A DNA stretch of 50,063 nt from Heterotrichella gracilis (lineage: Eukaryota > Sar > Xanthophyceae > Tribonematales > Xanthonemataceae), in contig JAULBX010026286.1 of the NCBI GenBank assembly GCA_032358255.1, positions 1-50,063 of the forward strand, given 5' to 3'. Of this stretch, positions 20,653 through 31,563 are shown one piece after another. The translations under genes were made by a program, and so were the position numbers. The notes below the pieces were generated by a model that made no database searches, was not told where the DNA came from, and was given only the letters and a program-made list of their open reading frames with translations. Every line of letters begins with the position of its first letter. The first letter of the stretch is position 1.

Positions 20653-23441
20653 TCACAAGCGCTGCGTCGCAGTGCACACCGCCCTCCATGCCGCCGACAG
20701 TCCCAGCAGCCCCACCCACCCAAAGCAGAACATCCCCAGCCCTGTGGCGATCAGCTGGCGCTCATCGGGCTCAGTATTCATCCTCAGCATCCATTCCAGT
20801 GTGGTTTGGAACCCCCGGCTAACCTTCGCAGCCAGTGCCACGAGCCAGGGTGGTGGCTGGCGCTGTTGCTCCGAGGCAGGGGTTCCCGGGCAGTGGATTT
20901 GGCAAAAGTGCGCCCTGCTGCGGCGCTCAATGTGCAGGGAGATGAGGAGCGAGGCGTTGATGCTCAGGGCAAAGAGGAATGCACGGCTGGCCACGCATTG
21001 CTGCAGGGGGGACAGCTGGAGCGCGCAGGCAGGGGAGGAGACCAGGGAGCAAAGAGACCCCTGGTGCAATGGGCGCAGATACAAAAGTCAAGGGTTGTAA
21101 ATCTTGAAGGTAAGAGGGGGGAATGTAGAAGCAACAGCACCAATACGATGTTGCTCAGTGCAAGCCCTTGCCTGGATGGCAGCAAACAGCTGCTCCGACA
21201 CCTCGGCTGCACATGGCTGCGTGTCTAGGAGCTGTCTAGGGTTTAGGGTTTTTAGGTGTGCCACTTGCCTGGATATCGCCAAACAGCTGTTCCGACACCG
21301 CGGCTGCACATGGCTGCGTGTCTAGGAGCTGCCTGCACTGCCCATGGAGGCCCCGAGCCAGGTCCTGCAGTACAAGCAGTAAATTAGGGTCAGACAATTA
21401 TTTCAGTCCAAAACAAGGTCCTTTTCCAGAAACCCGTTCCAAAACATTATGAACTTTTCCTGAAACCTTGAATCACGTGCTCTTTAAATATATATAGTTT
21501 ACAATGAATGCATTTCGGAGAAGGCCCTTTTCCCCCATTTTTGGCTAAGGCTAATGCGTTATTATAACTGTAAAACTGGCATGCTAGTCTGGGCCTACAC
21601 AGGCTGGGATGCACCGGGGCTTACGGCTTAATTAATACTCACCTCCCCTACAGGGATGCTGCCCCTGTCCCAGCGTGTTGTCTATGTCAACTGGGGCACA
21701 GCGGGTATATTATTATTTTTATTCTTATTTTTAATACTCACCTTCTTGACCCAGAATATGTAGAGGAGAATGTTCCACAGCAGCATGCCCGCCCACTGTT
21801 GCAGCTGCAGCATACCCATCAAGGGCGGAATTGCAAAGCGCATGACCACGGATGCACCCACCTGCAACCACACGTGTAGCTACATTCACAGTCCACACAA
21901 TCAAAGTATGATTACAATTACGATCAAGGGCGCAGTTGCTAGCGCATGACCACAAATGCACCCACCTGCAACCACACGTGACACCTACCACAATCATGGT
22001 CGTGCTTATGATTTTGTGACCAGTACGGTAGCAGCCAGTCCCTAAGGTAGGGCCAGAAGGCGGTGCGATGTGCCTAAAATGGGGTACAATGCAATATATT
22101 TTTGTATTTTCCTTATTTCTTGGTACTCAATTAAATTCAGTTGACTGTACCTGTGTCCACATGCGCTTGGCGCAATCCCCCTTGCCGCTAGCAAAGTATG
22201 CCACTGCGTACTTTGGCGTGATGACCGTGATTGCCACCAGGCTAAGAAGCAGCAGCCACTCCCTAAGGTAGGGCCAGAAGGCGCCCCGGTGCACCTGCGT
22301 AGGTGTATACAAGGAGGGCAGGTGGGTGGGTTGAGTGTAGGAATGCTGTTGTACTTTGTTTATTCACCATATAGGTTACAAGTACAAGGACTTGAAAAGA
22401 GAATTTAACATGATTAAAAATCCAGTCACCAAGCTCAACATCATCAGCCCTTCCCTGAGGTAGGGCCAGAAGATGCAGCGCTGCACCTGCAAGTGCAGGT
22501 TTCTGGTGGCAACAAAAACAACATGACGTGACCACTTGACCTATACCGCCCAATTTGCAAGGGGGGCTGCCACCACATGGTACACACAGGTAGCAAGTCT
22601 AGGTGCTGGGCTAGGTGTTGGGCTACATATACGTATTTCATGTTTGAAATGCCCGCAACGAGCAGTGGCCCCCTCCATCTCAGAGAAAGCAATACAAAGC
22701 TGGTCATCAACACCGAAGGGTTTAGGCTTTAGGGTCATCCAGCTCACCTGCCGGTAGAGGAACCCTATGAAGTTGGCCTGCATCAGCAATGCCTCCAGTC
22801 CTGCACACACAGGGACAAACCTCAAACCCTAAGCACACAATGCAAACCCTGGAACCTAAACCCTAAACAGCAGCGCCTCCAGTTCAGCGCCGGGTATCAT
22901 GCCTGTATTATACAGCCCACTACAACCAGAAGGTATTACAGACTTTTGGCAAAGAGTTCAGGCTTTGGAAATCTGTAGCTGTGGACCTTGTTGGCCTCCT
23001 TATGTGAAACCCTAAAACTCAGACCCTAAACCCCAACCCCATGGCCAATTCTTTATCTCAAACCATAACCACTGCTGGGACGGACCTTCAAAGCCAAATA
23101 ATGCTTCAGAAAATAAGCGCCCCCACCCACAAAGGCTTCTCACGTCAACACGGCTTGGGCTCACCTGCTACCCACGCAGACTCTGGGCCGCGGTCCGAGT
23201 ACGTGGGTGCTGTAGTGCCGAAGTGAAGCCTCCGCAGAAACCTGCCCAGGAGTGCGACACCAGCCAGGACCTCCGCAGTGGTCGTAGCCCAGTGCGAGCT
23301 GCGCCATCGGAGGTATTGGTCCTCCAGCTGGGCATCTCTGAACGCCAGTGGCTGGTAGTGGGCCAGGCCACTTATCCGCCGAAAAAAACCATGCGCGCAA
23401 CGCCGAATTGAAGGGAGCCAAGAGCTTAACCAGGGCGCCAT
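20653..23441 (-). CDS. Multi-pass membrane protein family, copy 2
   Basis: Exons in transcription order: 23441-23165 (A), 22800-22748 (B), 22294-22151 (C), 21861-21742 (D), 21364-21269 (E), 21060-20653 (F), giving 365 aa in phase. The N-terminus MAPWLSSWLPSIRRCAHGFF differs from copies 1 and 4-6 but is shared in DNA with copy 3, its head-to-head partner. Family signatures are intact: LAHYQPLAFRDAQLED, VHRGAFWPYLREWLLL, QLQQWAGMLLWN, HIERRSRAHF, LEWMLRMNTEPDERQL. A second, shortened E-like segment (21231-21172, 20 codons, with acceptor and GCAAG donor) follows E in phase and could be an extra exon. A D-head ghost lies near 21925-21985 and a C-head ghost near 22018-22075. Function unknown. Confidence 0.78.
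21172..21231 (-). other. In-phase partial duplicate of exon E in copy 2
   Basis: Encodes LLDTQPCAAEVSEQLFAAIQ, the last 20 residues of exon E, with an AGACAG acceptor-like sequence before it and a GCAAGG donor after it. Its length is a multiple of three and both ends are phase 0, so inclusion would insert 20 residues without a shift. Whether it is used cannot be told from sequence. Confidence 0.6.
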
Positions 23442-23943
23442 GCTCAAAACGGAAGGACAGCTGAGAGGTTCACCTCTCAGGTCATTTCGACAAAAGGTTA
23501 GCCTGGCCAACAGGTGTGGTATACATATGTCTGCCAAAAGTCGTCATCGTAACAAGTTGACAGCTTGGTCCCCATATGTTTGGGGATCCCAAGGAGACAC
23601 AAACCTCCAAACTGTTGTTTCCAAGGCACAGCAGACTGCAAGAGAATCATGGTATGTTCCTTTTAGAGGGAAGAGGAGCTTAGCGTGTGAGTTTTTGGTG
23701 CGGCGTTGCCCACTGGGAAACATATGGGACCAAACTGTGAACTTGTTACAATGACGACTCTTGCCAAGAGTCTTGGCAGACAACTTGGGTGTACCACGCC
23801 TGTTTGGCCAGGCTAACCTTTTGTCAAAAGATTTTACCTGCGAGGTGGAACTTCTCAGCTGTCCGTCTGTTTTGAGCATGGCGCCCTGGTTAAGCTCAAG
23901 GTTCCCTTCCTTTCGGCCTTGCACGCATGGGGTGGTGAGCTAG
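23442..23943. promoter_or_regulatory. Shared upstream region of the head-to-head pair 2/3
   Basis: The two genes diverge from here and the flanks are inverted copies of each other: sequence around AGGCTAACCTTTTGTC occurs on both strands (near 23500 and 23815), and so does a stretch around GTAACAAGTT...CATATGTTT (inner ends near 23585 and 23712). A unique core of about 125 bp separates the arms. This is where bidirectional transcription would start; no TATA-like box is obvious. Confidence 0.55.
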
Positions 23944-24926
23944 ATGGGTGGCCTGGCCCACTACCAGCCACTGGCGTTCAAAGACGCCCAGCTGGAGGAC
24001 CAATACCTCCGATGGCGCAGCTCGCACTGGGCTACGACCACTGCGGAGGTCCTGGCTGGTGTTGTACTGGGGGGGAGGTTCCTATGGAGGCTTCACTTCG
24101 GCAATACAGCACCCACATACTCGGACCGCGGCCCAGAGCCTTCGTGGGTAGCAGGTGAGCCCAAGCGGTGTTGACTGAGAATATAGCCTTTGTATACGCT
24201 GGTGTACAGTGGGAGGCGCTGACGTCTGGAAAATGGGTTGGCTTGGCTTGTAAGATCCAACCCATCAGTGGGCATGGCTATGGGTCGATGTACAAGCTTT
24301 TCCCAGCTCCCCTAATATGAACAGCCTATCTCCAGAGTCATTGGCTTTAGGCGGAAGTTTACAACGTCTCTCTGCCCACTGGACTGCAGCCAAGGCCAGG
24401 GGTGGGCCCACGGTTTAGGTGGTAAGTTTTAGGGTTTCATATATGTGCACAGCTGCTGTCTTCAAAAGCCTTCAACTCTTTGCCAAAAGTCTCGACTCCT
24501 GGCTATAGTGGCATGAATGATACAGGCGTGATGCCCGGCGCTGGACTGGAGGCGCTGCTGTTTAGGGTTTAGGGTTTAGGGTTTGCATTGTGTGCTTAGG
24601 GTTTGAGGGCTTGTCCTGTGTGCAGGGCTGGAGGCGCTGCTGATGCTGACCAGCTTCATAGGGTTCCTCTGTAGGCAGGTGAGCTCAACAACCCTAAACC
24701 CTAGATTCTAAACCCTAAACGCGTTGGTGTTGATGACCAGCTCCTTAGTATTCCCTCTCGAGGCAGATGGAGGGGGGCACTGCTGGGTACGTGCAATTCC
24801 CTGCGTACACCAAGCCCAGCACATGCACGTGCTACCGGCGTGTACCATGTTGTGGCAGCTACCCATGCAAATGGGCGGTATGGGTCACGTGGTCACGTGA
24901 GTCTTGTTGTTTATGTCCTGTCGCAG

Positions 24927-25173
24927 GTGCACCGGGGCGCCTTCTGGCCCTACACTACCTTAGGGAATGCCTGCTGCTGATGAGCCTGGTAGCAGGCACG
25001 ACCATCACAAAATGGAATAAAAAATGACTTCAGATTTGCGCATTTGGCCTGCCCAACCCCACCTGCCCCCCTTGCAGGTGCACCGGGGCGCCTTCTGGCC
25101 CTACCTAAGGGAATGGCTGCTGCTGGTCAGCCTGGTGGCGGTCACTGCTATCAGGCCAAAAGCCTATTTTCAG
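24927..25173 (+). repeat. Two ghost copies of exon C head in copy 3
   Basis: The first (24927 to about 25012) starts VHRGAFWPY and then shifts frame to an early stop. The second (25078-25173) reads 32 codons, VHRGAFWPYLREWLLLVSLV and onward, between a CAG acceptor and a CAG/GTCGTT donor, length a multiple of three. The true exon is at 25264. The second copy could in principle be spliced in. Confidence 0.85.
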
Positions 25174-25520
25174 GTCGTTTTACAATGCAATCATCATACT
25201 AGAATATACAACTGGTTCATGAACCTCTGCATTTGACCCGCCCAAACTGAACCCCACTTGCAGGTGCACCGGGGCGCCTTCTGGCCCTACCTAAGGGAAT
25301 GGCTGCTGCTGGTCAGCCTGGTGGCGGTCACAGCTATCACGCCAAAGTACTCTGTGGCCTACTTCGCCAGGGCCAAAGGGGATTGTGCCAAGCGCATGTG
25401 GTCGCAGGTACAGTTGCTTTAGTACAAACGCATGAATACAAACAAGTAAATACAATGCATTGTACCCCATTTTGGGCACACCTCCTGCCTCCTGGCCTGA
25501 CCTAAGGGACTGACTGAGAT

Positions 25521-25749
25521 TGTAATCACACGTGTGGTTGCAGGTGGGTGCATCTGTGGTCAGGCGCTAGCAATTTCGCCCTTGATCATAGTTGTACTCA
25601 TATCTTTGGATGTGACTGTGGGTTGTAATCACACGTGTGGTTGCAGATGGGTGCATCTGTGGTCAGGCGCTAGCAATTTCGCCCTTGATCATAGTTGTAC
25701 TCATATTTTTGGATGTGACTGTGGGTTGTAATCACACGTGTGGTTGCAG
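25521..25749 (+). repeat. Tandem ghost copies of exon D head in copy 3
   Basis: Two units of about 100-106 bp, each with GTAATCACACGTGTGGTTGC, CAG and the exon D head ending in an in-frame TAG (GGTCAGGCGCTAGC), precede the true exon at 25750. The third unit is the true exon, which has ATGCGC in place of AGGCGC. Confidence 0.9.
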
Positions 25750-27126
25750 GTGGGTGCATCCGTGGTCATGCGCTTTGCAATTCCGCCCTTGATGGGTATG
25801 CTGCAGCTGCAACAGTGGGTGTGCACGCTGCTCTGGAACCTCCTTCTCTACATATTCTGGTCAAGGAAGGTGAGTATTACTTAAATAATACGGTGCACCA
25901 GGGAATATGTATGGTGTTTGGTAGGGTAGAGGGGGCAAAGGGGGTAGGTAAGCCAAGGGCCACGTGGGCTGACTTACTCCAGCAGGACCTCAAGTCGCGT
26001 GGGATCAATAAGTGGTTCAAACAGTGCCAGGAAAGAGCTGCGTGGCGCCGCATATGCAAGACCGACTGCTAATCTGGCTGTATTGCTGGAATGCATGTAA
26101 TTAAGTAAGGGAATATTTCAGCCTGTGTAGGCGTAGGCTTGGGGGCAGTTTTGACATGTATGACCACATCAAGGGGGGAAAAGGGCCTTTTCCGAAATGC
26201 GGTCCAATGTAAATGACATGTACCGTACATGGAAATCTCATGATTCAAGGCTTCTGAAATGCTCATATTGGTTTGGAATGAGTTTGCGACAAGAGCCATC
26301 TTTTGGGTTGAAATGACCCCAAGAAAAAGCGAGTAAATTTGTACCGCAGGACCTGGCTCGAGGCCTGCATGGGCAGTGCAGACAGCTCCTAGACACGCAG
26401 TCATGTGCAGTCGAGGTGTCGGAGCAGCTGTTTGGCGCCATCCAGGCAAGGGATGGGGGTGGGACCTTGGCAACGGTAGTCCAATAATTTTAGTCCTATT
26501 ATCTTGTTACCCCTGAGCTTGAGCCTCACATCTGTTCGCTGGGGACGTTTCTGTGATGCATCCCTTGAAGGTTGTTCCAGCTGCCTCCTTTCGTACTGCG
26601 CAATCTTTGTGCACTGCGCAATACCGCATCGGTGCTGTTGCTTGTAATTTGTTTTACTCATGCCTCTCACATTCTCTATTTTCACCCCTTGACTGTTGTG
26701 TCTGTGCCCATTGCTCCAGGGGTCTCTGTGCTCCCTGGTCCCCTCCCCTGCCTGCGCGCTCCAGCTGTCCCCCTGCAGCAATGCGTGGCCAGCCGCGCAT
26801 TCCTCTTTGCACTGAGCAACACCGCCCCGCTCCTCATTTCCCTGCACATCGAGCGCCGCAGCAGGGCGCACTTCTGCCAAATCCACTGCCCGGGAACCCC
26901 CGCCGCGGCCCACCAACACCAGCCGCCACCCTGGCTCATTGCACTGGCCACAAGGGCCAGCCGGGGATTCCAAAGCACGCTGGAATGGATGCTGAGGATG
27001 GATACCCACCCCGATGAGCGCCAGCTGATCGCCTCAGCCTTGGGGATGTATTGCGTGGGGTGGGTGGGGCTGCTGGGACTGTCGGCGGCATGGGGCGCGG
27101 TATGCACTGCGACGCAGCGCTTGTGA

Positions 27127-28871
27127 TGCGCTGCTGCATTTTTGGGTTTCGGGTTTATGTGCACTGCGATGCAGTGCTTGTGATGCGGTAGCGTCATGCG
27201 TCACCAACAGGTTCATGCGGGCAGCATTTTTATAACTCCACTTTGAAGCAGGAGCGCTGCTGATGCGGCAGCACTGTCGGTGGGCGATGGGCACTTTGAC
27301 AGGTTCTAGGGTTTTAGGGTGTAGGGTTTTGGTTGGCGACGGGCTCTTGGGCGCAGGGACCTTTACGGCTCCTTCCAGGTGAATGCCATTGCTGTACACA
27401 AAGGCATTCCCTCTCGACTGCCATTCCTGTACAGGCAAGTGTAGGAGGCATTCCCTCTCTTCTGCCATTGCTGTACCGGAGGCACGTGCAGGAAGCATTC
27501 CCTCTCGAGTGAGCTACTTGGCACCTATATGGTATGCACCGCCACAGATGCAGAAGTAGGTCGGGTATCCCCCCGTCCGTATTCAGATAACTTGAACCAA
27601 TCCAATTTTCACTCCAATTCCAATTTTACTATCAGTTCCAATACTGCAATTTTTGTGTGGCAAGGTCAATTTTCTGGGCGGGTCATGTGTGAACGACCCG
27701 TCATGTGATGATGCGATCCGATCCGATTTCGCTATGCCTAGCAGCGGCGATCAAGCATTTTTTGCTCTTGCCACTCAGTGTGCTCCCCAATGCAGTATCA
27801 GGCAGCATACTGATCCATACCATACTATGACGAGCTGTTAGGGTGCAGGGTACCATGACGAGCTTACCGAATGACCATATAGGATAGTTCAATGCTTTCA
27901 ACTTTCTGATATCATCCGCAGTGTGTTCCTTCAGCTGGCAGTGACACTCTATTGCTGCTTGTCCATTTTTAGTGATCATTACCCTGATTGTTTTTCCTAT
28001 AGCAATTATCACGGGCTGTTGGATGCTTTGGCGCCTATCCACGCTCACAGTCTGATATATTATGTCCTTCCTTTTCTTTTTCTTCCCATTTCCTGTTGTA
28101 TGACTGTCTATTGTGTTGATTCATGGGGGGTTACATAGTGTAGTTCATGCCTGAATAAGATGTGTTGCAGCTAGTTGGGTACCAGTTCTCCTCTGGCGAT
28201 CCACACAGTGAACCTTAATCCAAAGCCTAATGAAATTATGTGCTTACTATTTTAAATGCTATTGGTAGGGCGTTAGCCGTTGGAAAAAACCTGGCCGGAT
28301 TGCTGACAGCAAGAGCAAACAGGATTCAGTTGCCGAAGTTGAAGCACAAGTAAATCACGGTGTATACAAATATGAACCAAAAGCATGCCTCGAGCAAATA
28401 CAGTACATGCAAAGGGTTCAAGTGCGGTACTTAATTAACTTACAGCCATGGCCTTGCAAGCTACAGCTGTAGAGGGTTGCTTTATCTGGTGAGGTATCAG
28501 AGGCAGCTTGCAGCTGGACTGGCACCACGGCCCATTGAGTGGAAATGCCCACCAGCTACCAAGGGGTTTAAACCAGTTAGGGGTTGAAAACTTATCAGGG
28601 GGTGAAAACGCAGGTGACCTCCTCCTGTTAGCAAGGGTAATAAGATAATAATAGGACCTATTATTATCTTATTACCCTTGCTGTTAGACCATGTGTGGGT
28701 TGCCCTTTCAAGAACCGCTTCATGAAGTTCAAGCCTGCAGTTTGGATTCTTACGAGCCTTGCAAGCTTACAGTGAGGCTTGTCATCTGACCTGCGAGTTT
28801 ATACCAGGCTGTTTCGTGGGGTGGGTTCCTGCAATGCATGCATATCTGAAAGCCCTTTGTAGATAAGCAAG
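27127..28871. other. Spacer between copies 3 and 4
   Basis: Contains a decayed second copy of the end of copy 3 (GCACTGCGATGCAGTGCTTG at about 27160), direct repeats built on GGCATTCCCTCTCG and TGCCATT.CTGTAC at 27380-27510, and the palindromic element at 28632. No gene supported. Confidence 0.6.
28632..28680. mobile_element. Palindromic mini-element, perfect copy
   Basis: Two 24-bp arms, starting CAAGGGTAATAAGATAATAA and ending in its reverse complement, are separated by one A. Identical 7-mers CTGTTAG flank it at 28625-28631 and 28681-28687, the pattern of a target-site duplication. It has no coding capacity and lies about 190 bp upstream of the copy 4 start codon. Confidence 0.82.
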
Positions 28872-31563
28872 ATGGGGACTAAATTAAAGCCTGTAATGCG
28901 TTGGCTTGGTGCCATCGCACGCTACCAGCCCTTGGCGTTCAAAGACGCCCAGCTGGAAGACCAATACCTGCGATGGCGCAGCTCGCAGTGGGTAACGTGC
29001 ACTGGGGAGGTCCTTGGCGGCATTGTGATGGTGTCGGGGCTGTGGAGGTTGCACCTGGGGGGTGGGATACCTGTGCATCGCCACCGAGACCCAGCTTGGG
29101 TAACAGGTGAGAGCCCCACAGGCCTGGTTTTGGAAGAAAACCCCAGTTGACTAGCTACCTCGCTATTGGCTAAACTAGCCGCTACAGTAGCTACTAGCCC
29201 TATGGTGGTGCTGTGCCCGTCCCTGGCTGACTAGCGAACTATGTAGGGTATTTCCTTCCTCGCAGCGTTCTAACAGCCCAGCTTTACTGACCCAGTGTGG
29301 CAGATGGTGGCCAATATGTTGATGGTTAACCAGCCTGGCGTCTGGTTGGCCAACCAGTCCAGGCTTGGCGAACCCAGTGTGGCCCCGTGATGATTAACCT
29401 CTTGTTATGTTGTAGAAGTATCTGCCAGCAGGAAAGTGTGTAGCACTATTTCTCCCCTCTCGCAGTACACGTACTGAACCCACAGCGCGTTCCTTACTAA
29501 CAGTACGCAAGAGTGCATGTGGTATAGCACCTTACTATGGTCCCCGACCAAAGTTGTACGACGTCTTGGCACATTTAAAGTTTGGTAGGCATGGTGCAAG
29601 GCCTCTTAGTAGGCAGCTTGCCCTGATGTGCGCAGGACCACAGGCGCTGCTACTTAGGGTGTAGGGTTTAGGATGTAGGGTATGCCTAGTGTGCTTAGAG
29701 TTCAATGCTCGGGCTGTGTGTGCAGGACTGGAGGTGCTACTGATGATGGCCAGCACCCTAGGGTTCCTGTCTAGGCAGGTGAGTGGGAGCACTGGCCCTA
29801 AACCCTAAACCCTAGAAAGCCCCGCCACACACGTGTACTCAAGGTACTCAGAACTATGCTGATCACCTTCCCACATCCACGTGCTGTAAAACCCTACACG
29901 CTGAAGCCTAAACCTTAAGTATTTTGGGTATTATTTTTGTTGTTTGGACTGGACATGAAGCACCCCCCACCCCACCCCCCCTGTGTAGGTGCACCGGGGC
30001 GCCTTCTGGCCCCTTGCAAGGGACTGGCTGCTGCTGGTCACTTTTGTGGCCATACTGGTCATCACGCCAAAGTACACAGTCACCTACTTTACCAGCAGCA
30101 AGGGGGATTGTGCCAAGCGCATGTGGTCGCAGGTGCGGTCACACCCACACCGACAAGTCTTTCACAGTCAAATTCTACGTAGAGACAGTTCCAGTCAGCG
30201 TTGCCACAGTTCCTTTACTTCAGAGCCCCCAAGAGGTTGTGTGCCAAGCCCATGTGGTCGCATGTACAGGTTGTGATTCTCTGCGGTATTAAGGCTTGCC
30301 ACTGGGACCTTGGCTGTAGATTTGTGAACTGCAGGTGTAATCATCACAACCCTAATTATGATTGTGACTGCAATTGTGAGCACGTGTGGGGCATGTCCCG
30401 CACCTCATCATGACCCCAATGGCTGTGGTTGCGATTGGTGATCACAAATGTAGCTCCGAAATTCCTTGTTTTTTGTGTGGTCCCAGGTGGGCATACCTTG
30501 CGCCCCCTCATGACCCCCTATGGTTGCCATCCCAACCGTAATCACCATTGTTGTGATCGAAGATGCAATCGTGGTGTGCAGGTTGGCATCTCCCTTGCGG
30601 TGCGCCTCTTCATGACCCCCATGGTGGGTCTGATGCAGCTGCAGCACTGGCTGTACACCCTGGTGTGGAACCTAGACGTCTACCTATTCTGGGCACGGGA
30701 GGATACGCATCGGGGTTTGTATGGCCAGTGCAGGCAGCTGCTGGAGCTCGAACAATGCACAGCAGCGGTGACAGCACAGCTCTTTGGCGCAATAAAGGCA
30801 AGATATTTCTTCTCATGTTGTAAATCTGTCATGGTTCTGTAAAATAAAGTAACTTAAAATGCACGACGGCGGTGACAACGCGGCTCGTTGGCGCAATAAA
30901 GGCAAGGATCATGTACCGTATAATGTAAATTGTATATTATTATCGTAAATCAATATAAATGCAAATCGAGCCACAACCAGCGGCGGTGTTTAATGATCTG
31001 TCGACAGCCAATTTGAAGATCATATCCTTGCTTAGACGCCGGGTCATCTGTTTTTCTGGTTCTTTCCATCTTCATTTTTCCTTTCTTTCCCACGCTGTAA
31101 CCGTTGATACCATACAGGCAATCTACTAATCAGAGATTCCCGCCCATTGTTCCAGGGACCACTGTGCTTCCTGGTCCCCTCTCCCACCTGCGCGCTCCAG
31201 CTTTCCCCCCTGCAGCAGTGCGCAGCCAGCCGTGCGTTCCTCTTTGCCCTGTGCAACACCCTGCCGATGCTGTTTGCTCTGCACATCGAGCGCCGCAGCA
31301 GGGCGCAGTTCTTCCAAATCTACTCCTCCGGAGCCCCTGCCTCGGCCCACCAACGCCAGCCACCCACATGGCTCAGCGCACTGGCTCAGAGGACCAGCCG
31401 GGGGTTCCAAACAGGGCTGGATTGGGTGCTGAGGATGGATACAGACCCCGATGAGAGGCTGCTGGTCGCCGCTGGGCTGGGGTTGCTCTGTGCAGACTGG
31501 TTGGGGTTGCTGGGTTTGTCGAAGGCGTGGGGTGCGCTGTGCACGGCAGCGGAGCGCTTATGA
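28872..31563 (+). CDS. Multi-pass membrane protein family, copy 4
   Basis: Exons 28872-29106 (A), 29726-29778 (B), 29989-30132 (C), 30582-30797 (D and E fused) and 31156-31563 (F) join in phase to 351 aa. There is no intron between D and E, unlike copies 1-3. The intron after E begins GCAAGA. Signatures: RWLGAIARYQPLAFKDAQLE, VHRGAFWPLARDWLLL, QLQHWLYTLVWNLDVYLFWA, HIERRSRAQF, LDWVLRMDTDPDERLL. Its C, D and E segments are closest to those of copy 5, which lies tail-to-tail with it. D-head ghosts lie near 30385 and 30486, a C-tail ghost near 30228-30270 and an E-tail ghost near 30865-30908. Probably an integral membrane protein; function unknown. Confidence 0.78.

Larger units (their letters stand above)
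23944..27126 (+). pseudogene. Multi-pass membrane protein family, copy 3, frameshifted
   Basis: Exon-equivalent segments: 23944-24154 (A), 24626-24678 (B), 25264-25407 (C), 25750-25869 (D), 26350-26445 (E), 26720-27126 (F). Two defects are visible. The ATG that matches copy 2 (23878) runs into TAG at 23941, so only the later ATG at 23944 (MGGLAHYQPL) could start. In F, the C run after CAGCTGT has five C where copies 1, 2 and 6 have six (about 26769-26773), shifting the frame before LQQCVASRAF and giving an early stop. The rest of F is otherwise well kept. A homopolymer error in the assembly would look the same, so the gene may be functional. Ghosts of C (24927, 25078) and D (25543, 25649) precede the true exons. 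Confidence 0.72.

Noticed and set aside
26446..26470. A downstream GT donor for exon E instead of GCAAG
   Set aside because: GT sites further downstream differ in position and phase among copies, while GCAAG is conserved in all six and gives phase 0 joining to exon F.
26401..27009. Minus-strand 202-codon open frame opposite copy 3 exon F
   Set aside because: Antisense shadow of exons E and F; similar antisense frames opposite the other copies follow from the codon pattern of the sense strand.
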